Shown: one piece after another, positions 25,543 to 39,269 of the stretch
Numbering within the stretch: the stretch's first letter is position 1
Layout: the number at the start of each line of letters is the position of its first letter
Program-made: the position numbers and the translations under genes
Notes under the pieces: model-generated
Database searches by the model: none
What the model saw: the letters and a program-made list of their open reading frames with translations, nothing else
What the model was told of the DNA's origin: nothing
Assembly (NCBI RefSeq): GCF_001540865.1
Contig: NC_033623.1
Span: 15,850,955 to 15,914,954, forward strand
Direction: 5' to 3'
Source of the DNA: Ananas comosus
Taxonomy: Eukaryota > Streptophyta > Magnoliopsida > Poales > Bromeliaceae
DNA: 64,000 bases

Positions 25543-26675
25543 ATGGCAAATATAGCCAAGGATTTGACTGCTGGAACGGTGGGAGGGGCTGCGCAGCTGA
25601 TCGTTGGCCACCCATTCGACACCATTAAGGTCAAACTCCAAAGCCAGCCAGCCCCACTTCCCGGTCAACTCCCCAAGTATTCCGGCGCCATTGATGCAGC
25701 AAAACAAACAGTAGCTTCTGAGGGACTTAAAGGCTTATATAAAGGTATGGGAGCCCCACTCGCCACTGTCGCGGCCTTCAATGCTGTTCTCTTTACTGTC
25801 AGGGGACAAATGGAGGCTTTGCTTAGGTCCGAGCCCGGGGCTCCACTGACTGTGGGTCAGCAGGCCGTGTGTGGTGCTGGTGCCGGAGTCGCTGTTTCTT
25901 TTCTGGCGTGTCCTACTGAACTGATTAAGTGCAGGCAAGTGTATTGAAGGATTAAGTTGTTTTCATGAACTTTTCTTTTAAGACGCACAAAGTTCAATCT
26001 CCTCCTACGATGCAACTTACTTTGAGGAATGACTTCTTCCTACCTACATTAGTTTTTTTTTTTTTCCTTTTAACTTCTTTTGTTGACTGATGATTTAGAT
26101 TATTTAAACATGTTATACGCTTTACTAATACACCTTTTGCATGTGTATTTGCTTGCTTTACATTGTAAAGCAGGTTGCAAGCCCAAAGTGCCTTAGCAGA
26201 TTCAGCTTCTTCTTCAGGTGCTGTAAAATACAAAGGACCGATGGACGTGGCAAGACATGTTCTTAAATCAGAAGGCGGTCTTAGAGGCCTGTTCAAAGGC
26301 CTGGTCCCGACCTTGGCTCGCGAAGTCCCCGGAAATGCTGCGGCCTTTGGTGTCTATCAAGCCTTTAAGCAATACTTTGCAGGTGGGCCTGATACATCCA
26401 ACTTGGGAAGCGGCTCTCTATTGGTTGCTGGAGGGCTTGCCGGCGCGTCATTCTGGCTCGCGGTCTACCCAACCGATGTTGTGAAGAGTGTGATTCAGGT
26501 CGATGACTACAGGAATCCAAAGTACTCCGGAACCATTGACGCCTTTAAGAAGATATATGCATCGGAGGGAATCAAGGGCCTTTACAGGGGCTTTGGACCA
26601 GCCATGGTTCGCAGCGTGCCGGCCAATGCAGCGTGCTTCTTGGCATATGAGGTGACTAGATCTAGCCTTGGATGA
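25543..26675 (+). CDS. BOU: Mitochondrial carrier BOU (A BOUT DE SOUFFLE)
   Basis: Two exons (25543-25934 and 26174-26675) encode 297 residues, the usual length of a mitochondrial carrier. Three repeats each carry the carrier signature: PFDTIK near residue 24, PTELIK near 126 and PTDVVK near 219. The start KDLTAGTVGGAAQL and the TVAAFNAVLFTVRGQME segment match plant BOU proteins closely. BOU sits in the inner mitochondrial membrane, is required for photorespiration and seedling growth, and has been described both as carnitine/acylcarnitine-like and, more recently, as a glutamate carrier. The intron begins with GC, not GT (CAG|GCAAGT), and ends AG; only this junction restores KCRLQAQ. No inactivating change is seen. 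Confidence 0.95.
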
Positions 26676-27173
26676 TTTTCTACTAAATCATAGTCAATAG
26701 GATTTGCGGCTTTGATTCATGCAGATAATTCTTTTCCTGTTGAAGTAGTCGTCGAAGAGAAAAGGAGAATTTAAGTGATCATCTTAACTGCTATACATTT
26801 ATGTCTCATTACTTCCTTGCTTGTGGAAATAAGCTTAAGTTTCACTACTAGAAAAAGTTAGCAACAAAATTTTGGTTATTGGAAATATCTAGAGAAATTA
26901 GGTGTACCATCTAGAGTATTGTAAGTAATTATCAGAAACATTCTGAAACAAGAAGCCAATGCTGACTAATGGAACAGTAAGCAATTATTGTAGGAGACTG
27001 TGTTATTACACATTAACGCCCATCAGAGTTCAAACCAAAAGGCAGAACTAAGATGGCGAATGAAGAAATTTTACTATGATTCATCCAGCAGAGAACTACA
27101 ACAACATGGCTTATCTTGTATCTTTTCTTTCTCAGAATCTGAATAAGATACACAAAGAATATTTCGAGTACAA
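26676..27173. other. Convergent intergenic stretch
   Basis: The 3' ends of BOU (+) and the next gene (-) face each other across about 500 bases. It is AT-rich with no further feature and probably holds both 3' untranslated regions. Confidence 0.6.
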
Positions 27174-28800
27174 TTAGCATCCAAGTAATCTCTTACAGCG
27201 CCAACTCTTGTGTGGTTTCTTCTTCCTATTTTTCTTCTTGTTCTTCCTTGTATCAGTTGGATATTCTGTCACATGTGAGTGTCCTTGCCCTTCGAAAGAC
27301 CTCTTTGGCATTTGCTTATCTCCAACAATTTCCCCCTTTTTGACCATAAATTGGAAGGTTTAAGTTGGTTATAAATGAGTAACAGAATTATACAAGTTTA
27401 GCTTTTTTATTCGGATACTGTTTCATTGCTTTCTTCTTCTTGTTCTTTAACATGATTAATGTATTGTAAGCACATTATGGCGGCGTTGTGTAAGAAGTGG
27501 AATTGGACTTTTGAACAAAAGACTCGTAGACGAAGCTTTTGCTTTTGCTTTTGCTGTAGTGGAAAACTGTCCAGGTGTATCAATACGAAAGATGCAGTGC
27601 CTTTTCAATTGCTGCACTCAACAGCACTTTGCAGAAGTTCTGGTCAGGCCAAAGAGGTCCTAAATGATATATATACCCTTGCTATTGCGATTGCGATTGC
27701 GATTGCGATTTGAATATCATAATTGCTAGCAAGTGTCCATGCAAATATCAACAGTAGAATGAAAAGCTGTTAAAACTCACCTGTAAAGAGTGGTTATTAG
27801 TATTCACTGTTTGTTGGCTCTTATCTTGGCACTCGAGAAATTGATCATTGAAGCTTTGACAGGAGAAAAACTGCTCCCTGCCGCTTGAAATTTGCCTAAT
27901 TGTTAGAGACGGATTTTCCGACGAATGCACCGTGGAAGAGCTCGATACGCTGCTCCCCTCCATTTTTAAGCTTAGCTGCAGCAGCAAATGTTTAAAGCAC
28001 AATAACCATTAGTAGCTAATAATAATAATCATAAACCATTAGTTCTAGCTTATGGGAACATAAATGCGGGAAAACAAGTTTGCAGTGTTCGAAATTCTAT
28101 TATTCACCACACTGATGAGAAAGAATTTGCAAAAAACAAAGAGAGGTTTAAATGCAAATTGATGATTGATGATAGATAGGTACATGCTATCATGCAATGC
28201 TGAAAAGAATTTACATTTTCAACGGGGAAAATAAGATCTTCAATTGCTGGAGCCAGATGACAGAGAAAAAGAGTTAGTTTACCAATTTTCAATTGTATTA
28301 GTTATTTACGAATTTATCAATAAACAAAGATTCAAGGAACTAAAATGATCAATGAGTTTAGATCCGTACGATGTCCAGATATTCTCCGAACATAGATGAG
28401 ATTTTAGTCAATACAGAGATAATTAAAAAAGATTCACATATTCAGTTGCTTAATTATTTTAAAAGAGGAGTCAATTTGTACCTGAGCCAATCGATGTTCG
28501 AGGCGCGCAACACGATCCAACACGGATCCCTTTTCATGGGCTTCTTCCACCGCCATCTGCAGCGGGACGCATGATCTGGTCCTGGCGAAGGGCGCAGGCG
28601 CGGGCGTGGGCGCGCCAACGACATTGCTTCTTGTAAATACTCCATCTGAGACGTTATTAATATAATCCATGATATCTAGTAAAAGAAATGGATGCATCAA
28701 TAAGAGCGTGATTGATGTAGGGAGTTTTGTTTACCAGGGCATCGAGGCGATCCAACCTCGGCAACAATGGCGCAGGAGATCTCCTTCTTGCTCCTTCCAT
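27174..28800 (-). CDS. Small plant protein of unknown function with an internal frame break
   Basis: Exons on the minus strand: 28800-28735 (MEGARRRSPAPLLPRLDRLDAL), an exon ending at 28482, 27975-27781, and 27335-27174 (ends KSWRCKRLLGC). Phases are 0 at every junction. The middle exon ends GSVLDRVARLEHRLAQ and joins LSLKMEGSS, giving a short predicted coiled coil; the tail is very Lys/Arg-rich. The arrangement resembles an unnamed plant family with an N-terminal RLD helix, an RTRSC-type motif and a coiled coil. If exon 2 starts at 28644 (after CTCAG) it reads MEYLQEAM, but the RTRSC...RLAQ part is one frame away. Either a base is missing in the GC-rich linker, or splicing uses the acceptor GCTGCAG just before MAVEEAHEKG (about 28557), which keeps the frame. 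The last acceptor (CAAAAAG) is weak. Confidence 0.6.
27678..27712. repeat. (GCGATT)n hexamer repeat
   Basis: About five units of GCGATT/GCTATT in the third intron of the minus-strand gene at 27174-28800. Confidence 0.8.
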
Positions 28801-29815
28801 TTTTTTCTCTCTCTAACATTTCTCTTAACACTCCACGTATGCTTAACTAATTAAATGCTCGGGCAACGATCTGAGCCGAGAATTAGAACCATGCAACTGT
28901 TCGGCTAACACTTCTTGCGTGTCCGGTGGAGTTGGTGCACTTGTTTTACTTTTGCATGGGCTCTGCTTTTGAAACCGAGAAGCAAAATTCAGATATTTAG
29001 TCCTCAAACAATTTTTTCTATTATCGGCCGTCCCTAGTGCACGTGGTAAAGAACTTGATGGTTGGTACCCGATTCATATTTTTAGTTAAGTTTATTTCTA
29101 AACAAAGTAGGTAGTATACTATCTATCTCTCAAAAAATAATAACAATAATAATTTTTCTGTTTAATTTTGGCTTTTGAAATAATTTTTTTCCAAAAAAAA
29201 GATATATATATTGCTGCGTTCGATAGCTAAAATGAGTTTTTGGAATTGAAAAGCAAATTCTCCGACCTGAAGCTTCTGCTTTTCCTATATCAATCAACAT
29301 AAGGCCAAAATGGCCTCATCAGAGATATCGAAAGAGGGATGGAACATAACTATTTATAGGTGTAAATCTTACGAACCTTTAATTTTAAAATTCACAAAAC
29401 TCAAATTAACTTTTAGTAAAACAAAATGATAAGATAAGCAATGTTATTAAGGGCCTTAAATAATAGGGATTTAAGATGTATACTTTGTTTAAGCCAAGCC
29501 AGTTTTTTCATTTTTCTTTTAGACCCAACAAACTTTTGGTTACGCTCCACGTGCGGTGANTAAAAGTTTGGTGCAGAGCCCAAGTTCAACTCGAGAAATA
29601 GATGTCTAATCCATTACAACAACGTAGAACAGGGAAATCTTAGATCACAAATAGATAACTCTTACATAACATTGCAATAGTTATGGGGAACTTAATTGGC
29701 ATCCCCTCTCCATTTTCTTAAGATAAATAAGATAGCATATCAATAAGATCAAAGTGTAAATGTATATACCTTCACAGCTTTAAAATTACAACAAAGCTGG
29801 GTGAGGTAAGAATAA
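28801..29815. other. Intergenic stretch with promoter and SINE relic
   Basis: The first 200 bases are the upstream region of the minus-strand gene ending at 27174. A truncated SINE occupies about 29023-29145. A single N at 29560 marks an assembly join. The segment before 29816 is probably the 3' untranslated region of the AMMECR1 gene. Confidence 0.6.
29023..29145 (+). mobile_element. SINE copy 2, internally deleted
   Basis: Matches the family 5' end (GCCGTCCCTAG...), ACTTGATGGTTGGTA and the 3' end (CTATCTATCTCTCAAAAAA). It lacks the roughly 30-base segment with the B box, so it should be transcriptionally dead. Confidence 0.7.
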
Positions 29816-32618
<2,803 letters not shown>

Positions 32619-33600
32619 CGTGGAGCGCGAGAAGCGGCGAGTCGCGGTGCGATCGATCGACCTCGACGATGGGGAGCGTTCGAGGACGATCGGGGTCGAG
32701 GAATCGAGGATGAGGATGAGGAGGAGGAGGAGGAGGAGGAGGATAGGGGTAGAGGAAGGGGAGGAGGGGGAAAGGGAGAGGAGGAGATGCTCCTTGGGGT
32801 GGAGGCGTGGAGCTCGGGGAATATGGTTTTGGCCTTTTGGGAAGAACTGTGAGTAGCAGTGGAAACGGTCAAATTGATAGGGATTTTGACAAAAATCATA
32901 CATGTACTCATAATTTTCTTCATGTATAAATTTAGATTTAGATGCAAACATATATGTACATATAAACTACTTTTAGCATAAATAAAACACGTAATGCAAT
33001 TAAAAATTCGTACATGTTCAAAAATTTATATACTTATATTTTATTTAATAAATATTTTAATAATATATAAATATAATTTTGATATATAAAATTTATAGTA
33101 CAATAAAGGAAGAGCATGTTAGAAAACAACTTTACTCCCCTATAATATTTATTAACATTAACATTAACACTCTCTTATCTCTTATTAGGGATGAAGAATA
33201 TGATCAAATTTTATAAGAATCTATATTCGCAGTCACTTTTTTTTTTTTTTGAATGTAAATTCATGCACAAATATGTATTAGATATTAAATTTAAATATTT
33301 ATATTCGCTTTCAGCCCTACTTCGGAGTGTGCGCCATGGTAATTTCCATTTTTAAGCAAATTTTTACTTACTACTTACTAGACGTAAAAATAGAGTGGTT
33401 AAAGCAACTTTTCCTTGTTCTCTTGATAGTCTAATGGGCCTTATGGCCCACTAAAGGTGAAGGCCCACTATCATATTATTTATTTGGGCCTAAATAGGCC
33501 GAATGCGTAAAATGGGCTGGATGTCAATTTTGCCCACGAAGTAAAGAATTAAATGTCCTTTATAGAAACTCCAGTGGGCCTGACCAATTCGAGGGGAGTG
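32619..33600. promoter_or_regulatory. Upstream region of the AMMECR1 gene
   Basis: Immediately upstream are an AGG/GGA-rich purine tract (about 32705-32790) and then AT-rich sequence. At 33430-33600 there is a cluster of site II-like TGGGCC / GGCCCA / GGGCCT motifs. At 800 bases from the start codon the cluster is distant, so its link to AMMECR1 is uncertain. The Arg/Glu- and Ser-rich frames across the purine tract are compositional artefacts. Confidence 0.45.
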
Positions 33601-34071
33601 ATTTTTCTTTTTATTTTTTTGTCTGAACCAAAGACTAAACTAAGATGGCTCGAGCCTTTTGTATCGTTGCCATTCAGATACAGAGATTAGAACTCACATA
33701 GCAAATAAAATATAAACTTTAGCGCGTTGTTAAGCTTAATAAATATGATAAAAAGATTCAGTACGCAATGTACACGGTTACCCCATATATCGTGTAATAA
33801 GCAGCAGAGTCAAGTCTCTCAATTGCCATTGAACAGTAAATATAGTACTATTTGTACAAATGAATATGAGAACATGGTACCAGTAATCAAGAAGAAAACA
33901 CCTCCAGAGAGGCTCACAAAACCAGTCCCCTAGTGAAACGAGTGGGAACCGAAGGCGCCCATGGTAAATGCGATTGTTTGGATCGTAGCTGAAAAGAGTG
34001 GGGTACTGAAAAGAGTGGGGTACGTACTACTCTTTCATATAGCAGATTCTCTTCAACATATTTGGAGGACC

Positions 34072-34075
<4 letters not shown>

Positions 34076-34138
<63 letters not shown>
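34076..34138. repeat. Compound (CT)n(TA)n microsatellite
   Basis: About 17 CT units followed by about 12 TA units, directly at the left edge of the foldback element at 34145-34553. Confidence 0.95.
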
Positions 34139-34141
<3 letters not shown>

Positions 34142-34144
34142 TTA

Positions 34145-34548
34145 GGCTGGTATACTATCGATAACATGAAAGTCTCCGTACTACCAAGTTGTTTTTAATT
34201 ATGTGGCTTCCAAATCGACGATTGGCTCCGTTAAATTTGATCTACACTATTAAAAATAGTTAGAAACTATTAAAAAAAAATGTCACTGTTTAGAGTAAGG
34301 TCAGTATTTTTGATTTTGCATTCAAGTTTTTTATCATTATTTTTTATAAGATTTTTATTTTCAGTCGTTCATTTTTAGACTACTCGTTTGATAGGTAAAT
34401 GATGCCAAAAAATTATGAAATTTAGTTTTCAAATACTTTTAATAATGTAGATCAAGTTTAACGAAACCGATCGTTAATTTGGAAGTTGCATCATTGAAAA
34501 TAACTTGGTAGCACGGAGGTCTCCATGCTACCGATAGTATACCATATT

Positions 34549-34553
<5 letters not shown>
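34145..34553. mobile_element. Foldback element, family F1 relative (diverged)
   Basis: An inverted repeat of about 410 bp. The left tip TGGTATACTATCGATA is answered by TACCGATAGTATACCA at the right. The interior has AAATTTGATCTACAC / GTAGATCAAGTTTAAC arms matching the 7643-8186 element. The right tip contains CACGGAGGTCTCCATG. It is flanked on both sides by CT/TA microsatellites. Confidence 0.75.

Positions 34554-34633
<80 letters not shown>
34554..34633. repeat. Compound (CT)n(TA)n microsatellite
   Basis: About 25 CT units followed by about 15 TA units, between two foldback elements. Confidence 0.95.
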
Positions 34634-34636
<3 letters not shown>

Positions 34637-34639
34637 TGC

Positions 34640-35283
34640 GTTCTATGAGCAAGACTGCTGTGCTCTCAGGAGCACGGAGGCCTCCGTGCTCCTGAACCGT
34701 TTTCAATGATGAAATTTTCGTCGATATATATATCCTGCTTTCTATGAGCAAGACTGTTGTGCTCTCAGGAGCACAGAGGCCTCCATGCTCCTGAACCGTT
34801 TTCAATGATGAAATTTTCGAATCGACGATCGACTCCGTTAAACTTGATCTAGCGTATTTGAAGTTTCTATAAAATAATTTTTGCAATTTTTTGATATCAT
34901 TTACCTAATGATCGAAAGGATTCAAAATCAATCATTTTTAATGGTTGATATCTACCGTTTTCAAGTTTAACGGTGTAGAAGTATTCAAATTAGATGAAAT
35001 TTTGATACAAAATTCTTTATACTATCTACAATAAGATCAATATTTCTAATCGAAAATTTTAGTGCTATATCATCACTTTTTATAGAATTTTTATTTTCAG
35101 CCGTTAAAATTTATTGATTTTGAATCCTTTCGATTGTTAGGTAAATGATATCAAAAATTCGCAAAAATTATTTTCTAGAAACTTTAAATACGCTAGATCA
35201 AGTCTAACGAAGCCGATCGTCGATTCGAAAATTTCATCATCGAAAATAGTTTAGGAGCATGAAAAGCACAGCAGTCCTTTTCT
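34640..35283. mobile_element. Foldback element, family F1, with duplicated left tip
   Basis: An inverted repeat similar to 7643-8186. The left tip (TATGAGCAAGACTGCTGTGC and the palindromic block) is present twice, at 34646-34720 and 34741-34818, before the shared arm. The right arm ends GCACAGCAGTCC at about 35275. The left block centred near 34680 is a perfect 30-bp palindrome with half-site TCAGGAGCACGGAGG. Confidence 0.8.
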
Positions 35284-35430
35284 CTCTCTCTATATATAAA
35301 TGCACTTACACTGACGCCAATTGTTCGTAAACACTGAGATTCACAGCATACCAATCTCTCTCTCTCTCTCTATATGCACTTACACTGACGCCCATTGTTC
35401 GTAAACACTGATATTCACAACATACCAACA
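35284..35430. repeat. Tandem duplication of about 75 bp with CT runs
   Basis: Two copies of GCACTTACACTGACGCC...TTGTTCGTAAACACTGA, each preceded by a (CT)n run, differing at a few bases. Confidence 0.85.
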
Positions 35431-35563
35431 CACTCGTTGAGTCGTTGTTAAAGCGTACTTAAGATTCCGGCGCGCTCTTGATATAGATCAATAGGTCTTC
35501 TCTCATCTTTGACCGACCATACTCAGCGCAATTAGCTAAACATTTGATGATTGATACTTAAAT

Positions 35564-35724
35564 ATTTTTTTTTTTTAGAGAGATATTAAGTAGTATGATA
35601 TCTGCTTTATTTATTTCATTTAAAAATAAACTTAGTTAGAAATGTGAATCAATTAAAATTCAAACTTGAAAACTCGGGTATCAATCACCAAACTTTTTGC
35701 CACTTGCTCTAGGACCGGTCGGTA
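35564..35724 (-). mobile_element. SINE copy 3
   Basis: Reverse-oriented family member with a poly-T tail at 35564-35576 and a terminal GACCGGTCGG. The B box is degenerate. The flanks ATACTTAAAT and ATACTTAAAA form a probable target-site duplication. Confidence 0.78.
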
Positions 35725-35888
35725 ATACTTAAAATTTTAAATTTGAAATTTAATTACTTTATATTTATAACCGAGTGAATTTATTTTTTAGAAACTAAAA
35801 TAAATGAGATGTTTTACTAGCTTTCTCTCGGGGAAAAAAAAAAGTGCTCTCCTCTCTAAATGATCCAGAGAGTACAATTCCTAGCAAT

Positions 35889-35891
<3 letters not shown>

Positions 35892-35956
<65 letters not shown>
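35892..35956. repeat. (CT)n microsatellite
   Basis: About 32 uninterrupted CT units in non-coding DNA. Confidence 0.95.
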
Positions 35957-35959
<3 letters not shown>

Positions 35960-37343
35960 CTCACACAAAATTGCATCCTAAGATCGCAAAGCAGAAAATA
36001 TTTGGTTTCAGTTTCCATTGAGCCCATATGCTAGCTATTTGAGTAGAAACAGCATCCGCCTATTTAAAACAAAGTCTAAATATTCTGCATAATAAAGGGG
36101 TTGTTTGCTTATGCTCTTGTTTTTGCTTTCCACAACATATACCTGGCTCTAATCAAGAGTTTCCGCTACAGTGAAAAATAATTAAAATGAGGTTCCGAGT
36201 CTAAAAAACAAAAAATCAAATTTATTGCATCTGACCAGAAGCAAATGATACTAGTACTTTAATACAGCACTTGTTATAAGTTATAACACACTGTAAAAAC
36301 TTAAGCCACGGTACGTACACTTGTTTCACATGTTAGATCGAAAAGAGAATGGTCCCCTGGGGCAAAGCGGTCCTCCCCACCAGGGATCGATCGACTCAGT
36401 TGCTTCTTCTCTGCGCTTTACACAACCCCTATTGTGTTGTTTTGCTTAATTAGTTACTTGGATCAGAGAGAGAGAGAGAGAGATTATTGAGATTGAGGCA
36501 CATGGGTGGAGCGTGAGGATGTTCCATGGAAGGAAAAAGCCAAACTCTGCAACAGTGTCTACATATGCTATTTTGGTCTAAGGCTGCAGGCTGCAGCTAA
36601 TTAATAATAATGTCTTCTTGGGCCACCATCTATCCTTTTTTATCAATGCTGCTGCCACCGATGATCTGCTATTCATATTAAATGTACGGGCGCACCCAGT
36701 TGTCTCTCGTTAAGGTACTTTGCGAATCTCCTTGATTTCACTTCACTGAGCGATCATTGAATGTATATTCTCAGTATGGCCCTAGCTAAACACATTTGAA
36801 TTTAAATTCTCCGGCCGTATGATATTACCAGCATACTACTATATATATTAATCATGAAGATTCTGACCGACCCTACGTAATTACGTACGTTGTTGGCTAA
36901 AGAGTAGTCTGATTATTATTATTATTATTATTAGTACCGAAAGTTTCAATTTCGAAATATGATGTGCGTCATTCACCTACTAAACTAGAGTAATTACTAA
37001 CAGTAGTACGCTGAGAACATGAACAGTTTTAAACGAGAGATATTTGTAAGATCTGCCTAGTAGTAATTGCCCAACGGATTAGAATTGGTAACTAAGAATG
37101 CGGCCACGGTACAATAAATTAAATAGTGCCATACATTCATGAATAAAACAGACGAGTAAAACCAAAGCTAATTAATATCCTTTGGCACGTGGCAGGTTTG
37201 CCGCAGTAATAAACTATTGGGTGACCACTCTTAAATAGCAGGCGTACAGTAACACTATGCAGTAATATATAACACCTATGGTCAGATGTCTAGTTAATTT
37301 ACTTGACTTAATTAAAGATAATAAAATATACTGCAATGAATCC
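35957..37343. other. Non-coding stretch
   Basis: Moderate AT content, a short (GA)n at about 36466-36482 and a (TTA)n near 36915. No gene or element boundaries are recognised. Confidence 0.6.
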
Positions 37344-37558
37344 GGCTACTATACTACTGATAGTACCAAGTTTTTGATATTATCGAATATTTTGCTGTTA
37401 AATCTACTCCTTGATCATTTCCACCGTTAGATCACATTATTCAACCAATCACTCATTCAACCCTAAGGGACCACTATCATTCTAACCTCACATCATTTTA
37501 TCCAACTGCCGAAAACTCGATAGCACCAATCGTTTGGTGCTATCGAGAGTATAGTAAT
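37344..37558. mobile_element. Small foldback MITE, family F2
   Basis: A 215-bp inverted repeat. The left tip CTACTATACTACTGATAGTA is answered by CTATCGAGAGTATAGTA at the right, with TTGGTGCTATCGA near the right tip. Related copies lie at 43985-44190 and 52166-52400. Confidence 0.7.
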
Positions 37559-37960
37559 ATAATTCTACTAGCTACAATAGTCACTAAACTATAATTCAAT
37601 TGCAGTTGACTTTAATTTTTTTTATTGTTAAATTCTATTTATCACTTTTTATGAAAAGATAACATGCATGATAGCTGCAAATCTAGAAGATGATATAAAT
37701 ATTAATTGATAATTAGTAGTGGTATCACTTTTTAAAATGCTCTTTTTTATTTGTTACCCATGATCGAGCACACCAAAACATGCCGAGAGATAGTGTAAAT
37801 AAACTACATGTTTGTTGAACAATCATTAGGGACCAAATTAATTAAGCAAAGTTTGTGTGCTATGATAAAAAAATACTCATCTATAAAATACTTTATTAGA
37901 CCCTTGGTACGTCTGTGGGTAATTGGTTGTCCTTTGTTGGGTACTAATCAACTACATTAA

Positions 37961-38981
37961 GGGCCTGTTTGATTGCACGCATTTGCAACTACAATGCATT
38001 TGCAAATGCATATAACTTCAATTTTGGTATTTGGTTTAGTGCAATTGAGTCCAACTGCTACAGTTGCGACTGCACAAAAAAGTCCAAATACTATAGTTAG
38101 AATTACATCTGAATTGGTTTCAATTCCAAACTACAGCAGTTGGTGAGAAATAGGATTACCTACAAATTAGCAATAATAAATAAATAAATAAATAAATAAT
38201 ATATTTATATATATACTTGTATATGAATAAATAAAAATGCTTGTAAATAAATTCATAGCAATAAAACTTTTTAGGCAACACAAGATTTGTGTAAAAAATT
38301 AATTTTTAAAAAAACTAATTTTATTTAAAATATAAAAAATAAATTTTTTCTAAATTTTTATATAATGTGATTGTGTATGTTGACTTAATAAATTTTAACT
38401 AATTATAGTTGTACCGACCATCCCTAGAGCAAGTGGCAAAGGACTTGATGGTTGGTATTCGAGGTCCCAAGTTCGAATTCTAGTTGATTCACATTTCTAG
38501 CTAAGTTTATTTCTAAATGAAATAAACAAAGCGAATAACGTACTACCTATCTCTCACAAAAAAACTAATTATAGTTATTAAATTTGATAAAAAAAATGAG
38601 AGAATCATTTAAATTTTTAAAGTTTGATTTACATATTGAAATTAGATATATGAAAAAATTTAAATGTGCCAATTGATAAGTTGAAGAATTATTGAAAAAT
38701 ATAAAGATATTATACATATCCACCTATTTATTTATAAATAATAAGTTTAAATGATTGATAAAATTATACAATTATTTTATATATAGTGAAGGTGATATCA
38801 TCAATCTATCTGAAAAAGGTGACGAGATTTATAAATAAAACTATCAACTTCACATTACTAAACAGAAAAAATACAACTGCAACAGTTGCATCTACATAAA
38901 ATCAAACAAATTATGTGTAATTACAACTATTATAATTTTTAACTATATTGTATTTATAACTACATCCAACTAAATAACCCC
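37961..38981. mobile_element. Tourist-like TIR element (PIF/Harbinger type), with a nested SINE
   Basis: The termini GGGCCTGTTTGATTG and, in reverse complement at the right, GGGGTTATTTAGTTG are flanked by TAA (37958-37960) and TAA (38982-38984), the 3-bp TTA/TAA target duplication typical of this superfamily. Length is 1,021 bp, of which about 166 bp are the SINE insertion at 38411-38562 plus its target duplication. No transposase is encoded, so it is non-autonomous. Confidence 0.7.
38411..38562 (+). mobile_element. SINE copy 4, with a perfect 14-bp target-site duplication
   Basis: Full-length family member beginning GTACCGACCATCCCTAGAGC. It has a B box (AAGTTCGAATTC) near 38469, the 3' block AATAAACAAAGCGAATAACG, CTATCTCTC and a short A tail. 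AACTAATTATAGTT occurs at 38397-38410 and again at 38563-38576, directly abutting both ends. This is diagnostic of retroposition and defines the ends of the family. Confidence 0.93.
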
Positions 38982-38984
38982 TAA

Positions 38985-39217
38985 AATTAGTAATAATTAA
39001 ATGCGTGAAATTTAATACTAATATTGAATCATTATTATTTTAAATTTTTTTTGTATAAATGATGCTCAATAATATTATATCACGAATAATTAATGTAACT
39101 CTGTTTCTTTGGTCCGTGCGAATAATGGTATGATGATGCTTAATATTAGAGGTCCGCATCTGTGTCCCCGACATGGGCCCATTCTCCTTTGAATCATCAT
39201 CCGTAGTTCTTGCGAAA

Positions 39218-39269
<52 letters not shown>

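Noticed and set aside
34491..34886. A 131-codon frame with repeated segments
   Set aside because: It reads the duplicated foldback tip and a microsatellite (Ile-Tyr and Arg-Glu runs).
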